Assembly (NCBI GenBank): GCA_032622095.1
Contig: CP136068.1
Location: 113,971,546 to 114,035,545 of the forward strand
Source: Siphonodentalium dalli
Lineage: Eukaryota > Mollusca > Scaphopoda > Gadilida > Siphonodentaliidae
Length of the DNA stretch: 64,000 bases
Reading direction: 5' to 3'
Shown here: in pieces, positions 57,601-64,000 of the stretch
Numbering within the stretch: the stretch's first letter is position 1
Layout: each line of letters begins with the position of its first letter
Translations under genes and position numbers: made by a program
The notes under the pieces: generated by a model
What the model saw: the letters and a program-made list of their open reading frames with translations, nothing else
Databases searched by the model: none
What the model was told of the DNA's origin: nothing

Positions 57601-58280
57601 GAAACAAACCATTCCCGAACAATATTAAGACTCGTGAACAATTTTATTTCAAGTTGATTCAGTGGAAACATCACGAAACAAGCTGGGACAGTGGTTACAC
57701 TATATATTTTTATTTTATTTAGTTTTTTGTTTTTTTTCTGATACGATGGAAACAGATGAAACAGAGGAAACAAACCATTCCCGAACAATATTAAGACTCG
57801 GGAACAATTTTATTTCAAGTTGATTCAGTGGAAACATCACGAAACAAGCTGGGACAGTGGTTACACTATATATTTTTATTTAATTTAGTTTTTTGTTTTT
57901 TTTCTGATACGATGGAAACAGATGAAACAGAGGAAACAAACCATTCCCAAACAATATTAAGACTCGGGAACAATTTTATTTCAAGTTGATTCAGTGGAAA
58001 CATCACGAAACAAGCTGGGACAGTGGTTACACTATATATTTTTATTTAATTTATGTTTTTTTTCTGATACGATGGAAACAGATGAAACAGAGGAAACAAA
58101 CCATTCCCGAACAATATTAAGACTCGTGAACAATTTTATTTCAAGTTGATTCAGTGGAAACATCACGAAACAAGCTGGGACAGTGGTTACACTATATATT
58201 TTTATTTAATTTATTTTTTTGTTCTGATACGATGGAAACAGATGAAACAGAGGAAACAAACCATTCCCGAACAATATATT
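54640..58280. repeat. 166-bp satellite array, about 22 units
   Basis: The landmark ATGGAAACAGATGAAAC recurs at 54761, 54927, 55093, 55259 and 55425, an exact 166-bp spacing, and on to about 58230. Units differ mainly in the length of a T-rich tract and in CTCGGGAACA versus CTCGTGAACA. Segments 56338-56637 and 57169-57468 are identical, 831 bp (five units) apart, giving a higher-order repeat. Apparent frames of about 99 codons are by-products. A GTGGAAACAAGTGGAAAC precursor precedes the array. Confidence 0.95.
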
Positions 58281-58419
58281 TTATTTTATTTTTTTATTTC
58301 TTCTGAGAGGATGCAACGCTGGCAAGAGAGGAAACAAACTGTTCAAATAAACATTAATAAGATTGTGAAGCTATTTTATTTACCCTTTTTTTATGGTGGA
58401 TGCACTGGTGCAGTATTAA

Positions 58420-58640
58420 TGATCACGTGATGGTACATTCTCTTTTTATATGTGAGTCATTGATAGGGAAACTCGCAATTATAAGAGAATGCACTGGCCT
58501 AAGTGGCCAATGTAATTATTGTTAGGCCAATGTATATGCATGACTCATTATGGGAGACACGCATGTATAGGAGAATGCATTGGCACAGGGTTTTTGCCAA
58601 ATTTCGGGAAGCTCCAGTTAAGGGAAGGGTTAATGAAGTT
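58420..58640. repeat. Decayed hairpin-module element
   Basis: TACATTCTCTTTTTATATGTGAGTC and related fragments, AAGAGAATGCACTGGCC, AGGAGAATGCATTGGCACAG and AGGGTTAAT are recognisable but mutated pieces of the family A/H/I hairpin pair. Confidence 0.5.
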
Positions 58641-59566
58641 TGTAGTGAGAAGAGATAAAACATAGTCATGTTTCAGATTTTATTTATAACTTAATAACAA
58701 TGACAAAACAAAAAAACGAATGTTATAAAAACACATGCACTGATAAAAAAAGCAAGTAGTACTACCAAAAATGCACTAAGAAATTGGCACTATTCCTTTA
58801 AAGGCACAGACGACCTTCATTAGTATGGCCATCAACAGACAGAATATTCAAATATCGAGTTTTTCAATTCTGTTTCAAAACAGTATGTTATTGTTTTGCT
58901 TTTGTTTACATAACACAGCATACTAAACTTGATAAAGGCATACTATTTAAGAAATATTTATGTTTGGCATAAGAATATTCTGTCTATTTATGGCAGTTTT
59001 AGACAATAGCCACAGCGACGGCCATCCATGCCTTAATGTGGTCAACATAGATAAGAATAAATTATCATAGGCACACAAGAATAAGTGTGGCTTGATAAAC
59101 CATTTCATAATAAGTTACATAAATAAAAACATATATTACATAGCAAAAATAGTCCATCGAATTACATGCTAAATCGGGATAGAGTAATGTCAGAATTTAG
59201 TTGGAAATATGGCTTACATCATTGAGAGCTTTCCGATGAATGGCAACAAATCAGGAACAGTGGTTATCTTTTCAATAATGTTTTAATATTTATTGTGTTT
59301 CAATGGAAATATATCTTTCTCATATTTTGACTTTAGAATTTTATTTAAAGGGGTACTATAAACCTGTACCCCTTTAAATAAAATCTATATTTAGCTATAA
59401 ACCTGGCCATTTCTGCATTCCGGGGACCATCTCCTTTTAAACTCAACAGAATATATGGAACAAATTTATGAGCCATGGATGCAAAATATGAACTATATGA
59501 AGGATTTAGGGTTCAGTACCTCTTTAAATGTGACTCAATGAAAACATTTGACAAGTTTATGGGATA
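58641..59566. other. 3' flank of the second gene
   Basis: AT-rich. A small inverted pair AAAGGGGTACTATA / CCTGTACCCCTTTAAAT at 59347-59378 is a mini family F relic, and 59180-59250 is a family B relic (AATTTAGTTGGAAATATGGC). The 3' UTR of the gene probably ends here. Confidence 0.45.
59340..59345 (-). terminator. Possible polyadenylation signal AATAAA
   Basis: AATAAA on the minus strand about 220 bp after the stop codon. A second lies near 58679-58684. Either could serve; no further evidence. Confidence 0.3.
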
Positions 59567-59763
59567 TTAGATACATGAAGAACAACTCCAGCATAGTTTC
59601 TCTGCTCTGGATCTAATTTTTCGGCAAAATCTGTGAAATCTCTTCTTACAGTCTTTACATTCAATGAAGAGAATATCTTTAGCTTTTGAGTTGTTGATTA
59701 TGCATGGTATGGCCGCACACACCCGGGTCTGGCTGGCAGGAAATGGTAGTCGAACGATAAGTT
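59567..59763 (-). CDS. Unknown gene, last coding exon (PHD-like Cys/His zinc motif)
   Basis: A 197-nt terminal exon, acceptor CATTTCAATAG before 59763, stop TAA at 59567-59569. It begins LIVRLPFPASQTRVCAAIPC and continues with FIECKDCKKRFHRFCRKIRS and KLCWSCSSCI. Cysteines and histidine fall as C-x4-C, C-x2-C, H-x2-C, C-x2-C, the C4-H-C3 order of PHD/treble-clef zinc fingers, with a wider first pair than usual. The fold and therefore a chromatin or protein-binding role is inference. Two extra cysteines at the very end could form another site. The preceding exon supplies the first base of a Gln codon. The gene as a whole is not recognised. Confidence 0.8.
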
Positions 59764-60056
59764 CTATTGAAATGAAAGAAAAATAATTGTTAGTATATTC
59801 TCAAAATATTGATAAATGTTGGTTGTGAAATATTATTTGGTTGACTAATTGTTTGGATAGTGTAGTGCATTACATGCAAAATTATAATAGTTATGTGCTT
59901 CTTCCTAAAAAATCATGACTAGACCACTAGACCATTATTTGGCATGCCCAAGCTACTGTCTCCTGATATTAGAACATTCCCCATCACTATAATTTATTTA
60001 TCAATTGTTCGAACATGATAAAAATGTTATGGAGAGATATTGCTACGAGTACTTAC

Positions 60057-60128
60057 GAGTATTTCTGTTGTCGTCGCTTGTTTCTCCGTCCTCACTCAGC
60101 TGGACATCCTCTACCTGGGTAATTGTGG
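60057..60128 (-). CDS. Unknown gene, acidic linker exon d
   Basis: 72 nt, acceptor TTTATTGCAG before 60128, donor GTAAGTA after 60057. Two bases complete a Thr codon and one base is left over, so the exon is frame-neutral if skipped. It codes TITQVEDVQLSEDGETSDDN plus RNT: acidic, polar, probably disordered. It lies between linker exon c and the zinc-finger exon. Confidence 0.75.
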
Positions 60129-60499
60129 CTGCAATAAAATTATATAAATATAATGGATTGATTGCTCAAGTTCTGACATGATTTTGGAAGCAGAAACACA
60201 AAACTAAGACAGCTTTCAGGAAAGTTTTTTTCTAGGTTGGTAGTGGTTTGCTTCAGTATATTTCATCAAGGACATGTGGTATTATATGTGCTTATCCAGC
60301 AGTTCTAGGCTTTGCTTCTTACAGCTCAGCATGTTTTAAAAAAGATGAATACTATACAATTTATAGTATAACATTGGTCCTCATATGCTGAAATATGCTA
60401 GATTTATGTAATAAAATCACCAGCATTGTAGCACATATTAAGGGAGGACAGACAGAGATGCAAAACTGGTATTCATAACGAATAATGAAAAACACTCAC

Positions 60500-60577
60500 T
60501 GGTTTCATCTGCAGAACTACTCGCTGTGGAGGATGCACTGCTTGCTTCAGAACTGGAATCTGTGCCCCTTGAGTTGT
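60500..60577 (-). CDS. Unknown gene, Ser-rich linker exon c
   Basis: 78 nt, acceptor TATTTTCAG before 60577, donor GTGAGTG after 60500. Same 2/1 split phase as its neighbours. The peptide is NSRGTDSSSEASSASSTASS followed by SADET: more than half serine, with NSRGT and SSE runs suitable for casein-kinase-type phosphorylation. No fold is expected. Confidence 0.75.
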
Positions 60578-60883
60578 CTGAAAATACAAATTATCATTTA
60601 CATACATGTACCGTACACACATTCTGAACTAGACATAAAAAATCATGTTTCTCTCTTTACTATATTTATCTATCCAATCAATCTCCATAAAGGCATCAAA
60701 GCAGTGAACTGTCATTCTTGCTTGTTTTGATAATTATTAACCTTTGTGCCCGACATGTAGACATGGAATTATTTAAACTAAAAGCATTTGAATGCATTAG
60801 ATTTTCTGGATGAAAAAATAGCCAACAACTAAAATAATTCTTTCTTGCAACCATATTAATATTGATGTAAGAAAAAAACTTAC

Positions 60884-60973
60884 TGGATTCTGTCTCGTTC
60901 ATTCTGCGCTCTTCTTGAGTGATAATGTCACTGATAACTCTGCTCTCTTCAGGAGTAATGTCTGTGGCATCAT
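60884..60973 (-). CDS. Unknown gene, linker exon b
   Basis: 90 nt, acceptor TTTTTTTCAG before 60973, donor GTAAGTTT after 60884, 2/1 phase. The peptide is DATDITPEESRVISDIITQE followed by ERRMNETES: acidic with an amphipathic middle. The RxxNxTxS end resembles the end of exon a (LNRMNT), which suggests that these exons arose by duplication. Confidence 0.75.
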
Positions 60974-61305
60974 CTGAAAAAAAGAAACAACTATGTTTTA
61001 CTATATCAGTTATGTTTTACTATGTTTACATCTGATATCCCATCAACAAACATAGCTGTAAAGTCATGGCTTCAGTTCAAATTATGAAAAGACAGAATTA
61101 TGCTGTATTTTTGGCATGTCATGATTGCTTTGCCATTAACATTTATAAAAACCAAAAAATATATATGGCTCATTATGCAAAAACTGCGTTCTGGGAGCGG
61201 TGTTCGTGTAAGATGAGAAAATCTGTCGCAAAAACATGGCTCGCCTTGCATTATTGGCATTGACAAAATATTGATAAATAAATAATATTATAAATAATTA
61301 CTCAC

Positions 61306-61353
61306 TTGTATTCATTCTGTTCAGGTCAGACTCTTCCTCTTCCTGTTCCATTT
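61306..61353 (-). CDS. Unknown gene, 48-nt micro-exon a
   Basis: 48 nt, acceptor GTGTTTTCAG before 61353, donor GTGAGTAA after 61306. The first two bases join the G left by the previous exon. It codes EMEQEEEESDLNRMNT, a compact acidic run. Symmetric phase, so it can be skipped without changing the frame. Confidence 0.72.
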
Positions 61354-61735
61354 CTGAAAACACAAATAGTAAAATAAAATGATGCAAGTCAAGTAAGCAT
61401 TTCAATAACACTATTATCTAAAGGAAGCCAATTTATTGGATTTCTTGATAAAACTCACCAACCAAACACTGTAATCTCATTGAGAACATATGAAGAAATT
61501 TGATGATAGTAACTATGTCTAATATTCAAGTCTAGACAATACCAACAAACTTACAAAGACAGCTGTCAATGACAAGGAGCAAAATGTGCAAATAAATATA
61601 ATTTATCTATAAATTTAAAATAGTAAAATGTGAGTCAGAAATAAATTTATGCAGTTCAGAAGTGTGTATTCTTGTGTCATGAAGATAGAACGAGAGTGAC
61701 GGATTCTCAACTTGGGTGTTGACAATTAATCTTAC

Positions 61736-61940
61736 CTAGTCGGGCAGCAGTGACGAATCTCATGGGTATGAGGACACAGCGGTCGCTGGGCCCTCTCGCA
61801 AACCGTGTCTGGTATCTATTACAGATTTTGCCAAATTCAATGGCTTTCTTGATGGTTGCCTCTGGCATGTCGACGACTGATGATATGGCCGAAATCTTGA
61901 CAGCCAGTCCAGTGTCCACTTCTCGTAGACATTGGGAAAC
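61736..61940 (-). CDS. Unknown gene, helical exon
   Basis: 205 nt, acceptor CATTTTTCAG before 61940, donor GTAAGATT after 61736. It codes VSQCLREVDTGLAVKISAIS, then SVVDMPEATIKKAIEFGKIC, then NRYQTRFARGPSDRCVLIPM and RFVTAARL. It is helix-rich with alternating hydrophobic residues and no catalytic motif I know. It ends with one base over, setting the 1-phase shared by the four linker exons. Confidence 0.82.
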
Positions 61941-62267
61941 CTGAAAAATGAAAAGAATGCTAGTTAAAAAATTACGGAATCTTGAATAGTTCTAAATTTT
62001 GATGGAATCTTATTTATGGTTGGAATACACTGAATTACTGCAGAGTTGGATTAATAATTTAGTTTATTTAGTCTTCTGTTTCCTAACAAGTTAGAAAGAA
62101 ATATATTTTCTTAACACTTGTGCAAAATTAATCACTATCACTGAATTAATAAGATAATTAGATATGTCAAAATGGTTCCAATCTATAGTCATTGAGTTGT
62201 TGCTCAATGCTCAGTCTTTGAGTCATCAAGCTTCTAAAAATGTGAAATATTGCTCTTTATTACTTAC

Positions 62268-62426
62268 ATCATCAGGACGCTCATCCATCACCTCAAGGAA
62301 ACGTTTTGTCACAGCAACAGTTGCGGGATTGAGTGTTACTGTTGGCTGTTGATGGTATGGTGCCAATACTGATGTTAGGTAGTTATCTATTGTTGTTGCC
62401 ATATCCAGGTTAGCTGCTTGTAGAAT
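62268..62426 (-). CDS. Unknown gene, helical exon
   Basis: 159 nt (53 codons, phase 0 at both ends), acceptor TTTTATTCCAG before 62426, donor GTAAGTAA after 62268. It codes ILQAANLDMATTIDNYLTSV, then LAPYHQQPTVTLNPATVAVT and KRFLEVMDERPDD. No family is recognised. The intron upstream contains a pearl-like element. Confidence 0.82.
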
Positions 62427-62593
62427 CTGGAATAAAAAAAAATTTGATAGTAGCAAAGTAGCACCATTTAGGAATATTTTGAGTAGCAAATGGAGCATCA
62501 GTAACTAAAACTATGCTAAATCATGCTGCTAAAATTCTTATGATTCTACATTGAGGGCATGAAAGAACAAGAGCATCGCTAGGGCGTGGCAAA

Positions 62594-63390
62594 ATACGCC
62601 CTTTAGCCATTTCGAATTGTACTATCGCAAAATAAGATAATACTTTGAGCTTACATTTAAAGAAAATCTGATATACCCCTAATTTCAATGCCAAAATGTG
62701 GTCAAATTCTAAGTCGAAAAATGGCCATAACTCATGTAAAAATAATTAGACAGAACCTATATTCAAAATACACATACCAGCTTTGGTTCAGCTCAAATAA
62801 TAAAAACTGGAGTTATCGGTCGGAAACCAAAATGTTATGAAATTGGTCAAATTCTAAGTTGAAAAAGGGCCGTAACTCATGTAAAAATAATTGGACAGAA
62901 CCCATATTTGAACTTGGCCTGTATCTTTAGCTGGGAAATACACATACCAACTTTGGTTTAGATAAAATAATCCAAACTGGAGTTATCGGTCGGAAACCAA
63001 AAATATTAACAGACGGTCAAATTCTAAGTCGAAAAAGGGCTGTAACTCATGTAAAAAAAATTGGACGGAACCCATATTCGAACTTGGCCTGTATCTTTAG
63101 CTGAGAAATACACATACCAACTTTGGTTCAGATCAAATAATCCAAACTGGAGTTATCGGTCGGAAACCAAAAAATGTTAACAGGCGGTAAAAGGGCCGTA
63201 ACTCATGTAAAAATAATTGGACATAACCCATATTCGAACTTGGCCTGTATCTTTAGCTGGGAAATACACATACCAACTTACATTCAGATAAAATAATCCA
63301 AACTGGAGTTATCGATCGGAAACCAAAAATGTTAACAGACGGACGGACAGACTGATAACATAATACGACCTTTTTTCAAAAAGGGCGTAT
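62594..63390. repeat. Pearl-like element with inverted ends in an intron
   Basis: Starts ATACGCCCTTTAGCC and ends AAAAAGGGCGTAT, complementary ends. Core units with TCTAAGTCGAAAA (near 62711, 62866, 63026 and a truncated fourth; period about 155-160 bp) are followed by CAGACGGACGGACAG and the end hairpin (ATACGACCTTTTTT / AAAAAGGGCGTAT). It lies in the intron between the last two upstream exons. Confidence 0.8.
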
Positions 63391-63510
63391 AAAAACGGAA
63401 ATAAGAACTAATTTGTTCACTATATTTCTTATAAACAATAATATATGGAATGAATTATTTTCTGGTGGCAACAAGGGAAACAAGAAGGCCTATTCTGAAA
63501 AACAACCCAC

Positions 63511-63754
63511 CTTTTTGGCACATGCAACTGTGATTGACAACCCCTCCAGGATGCGCTTGCTCTTGAGTGGCACACGTGACTCAACAATCAGTTCTTGTTC
63601 TTTTATGTCTTGGAGGGTCAGTTGGTTGATAACGCCCATCATTAGTGGTAGGGAGGCTGATGCCTTTGACGCCAATTGCAGCATTGTTCTGTCATCCCCC
63701 TCTCGAGATTGTGTGCTTCTCTCATACACTAGTAGCATAATTCTACTGGCGAAT
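63511..63754 (-). CDS. Unknown gene, first exon seen (gene continues to the right)
   Basis: 244 nt, acceptor TTTACTTCCAG before 63754, donor GTGGGTTG after 63511. One base completes a codon from an exon beyond the window. The peptide is FASRIMLLVYERSTQSREGD, DRTMLQLASKASASLPLMMG, VINQLTLQDIKEQELIVESR and VPLKSKRILEGLSITVACAK K. It is helical and amphipathic with no known motif. Eight exons in total give about 310 residues plus an unknown N-terminal part. Confidence 0.8.
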
Positions 63755-63963
63755 CTGGAAGTAAAGTAATGTGAATTCACAAAGGTGAATATTAATGAGG
63801 TTACCTCAGACTGACATCGGGCCTAATATCAAACCAACCAAGTAATATCCTCTAAATATACTATGCGAAGCCTGGGTTAGGCCATTATTTCAAATACAGA
63901 ATGAGTGAGAGTGTTTGGGGGGACTAACGCAGGGATTCTTGATTGGACTGAAAGGCCAATTCC
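63755..63963. other. Intron or flank, nothing recognised
   Basis: Intron sequence upstream of the exon above. No feature seen before the family D copy at the edge. Confidence 0.4.
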
Positions 63964-63967
63964 TTAA

Positions 63968-64000
63968 AGTGATGTGAAACACTCCGGTAGGGTGATCCCA
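63968..64000. mobile_element. Family D element, cut by window end
   Basis: TTAA at 63964-63967 then AGTGATGTGAAACACTCCGG and GTAGGGTGATC, the terminal sequence seen at 5441 and, inverted, at 34439. Confidence 0.7.

Overview
The window is animal nuclear DNA with long introns, AT-rich spacer and a very dense load of short transposable elements. The repeat set points to a mollusc, most likely a bivalve, but this is inference and no species can be named. The strongest clue is several elements with tandem core units of about 130-175 bp followed by a GGACGGAC microsatellite and a terminal hairpin, an architecture described for bivalve pearl/CvA-type non-autonomous elements. One 100-base run of N marks an assembly gap at 11446-11545.

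Two genes are supported, both on the minus strand. The first is the 5' part of a full-length-type ABCB (P-glycoprotein/MDR) efflux transporter. Its start codon is at 36452, and seven exons run leftward to 1688 before leaving the window. All seven join in frame with GT-AG borders and encode about 430 residues: an unusually long acidic cytoplasmic N-terminus, TM1, a loop with N-glycosylation sequons, TM2-TM5 and the intervening intracellular loops. TM6, both nucleotide-binding domains and the second half lie outside. Its introns (0.9-11.9 kb) are packed with repeats. They include a 4.8-kb CAT-rich minisatellite in intron 4, a 5S-rRNA-like sequence about 90 bp upstream of exon 6, a palindromic element 18 bp from the exon 4 acceptor, and a decayed second copy of the end of exon 4. 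The second gene is the 3' part (eight exons, 63754 down to 59567) of a protein I do not recognise: helical globular exons, then four small symmetric exons coding an acidic Ser/Glu-rich linker, then a terminal Cys/His-rich PHD-like zinc-binding exon.

The 23 kb between the genes (36453-59566) holds repeats only, apart from one weak exon-like segment. Mobile DNA includes at least six families that insert at TTAA (piggyBac-like by target site), Tc1/mariner-like palindromes at TA, a 1.36-kb element with about 70-bp inverted repeats and a 9-bp target duplication (Mutator-like by structure), pearl-like elements, and pieces of at least five non-LTR retrotransposons. One of these is flanked by 112-bp direct repeats. 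A 166-bp satellite of about 22 units with a five-unit higher-order repeat fills 54640-58280.

The most interesting signals are: a roughly 70-nt hairpin module shared by three otherwise different terminal-repeat families; reciprocal nesting of two TTAA families with a readable empty site; an X-Y-Y-X composite of four near-identical blocks; the common terminal-hairpin plan of the pearl-like families; and the run of four frame-neutral cassette exons in the unknown gene.
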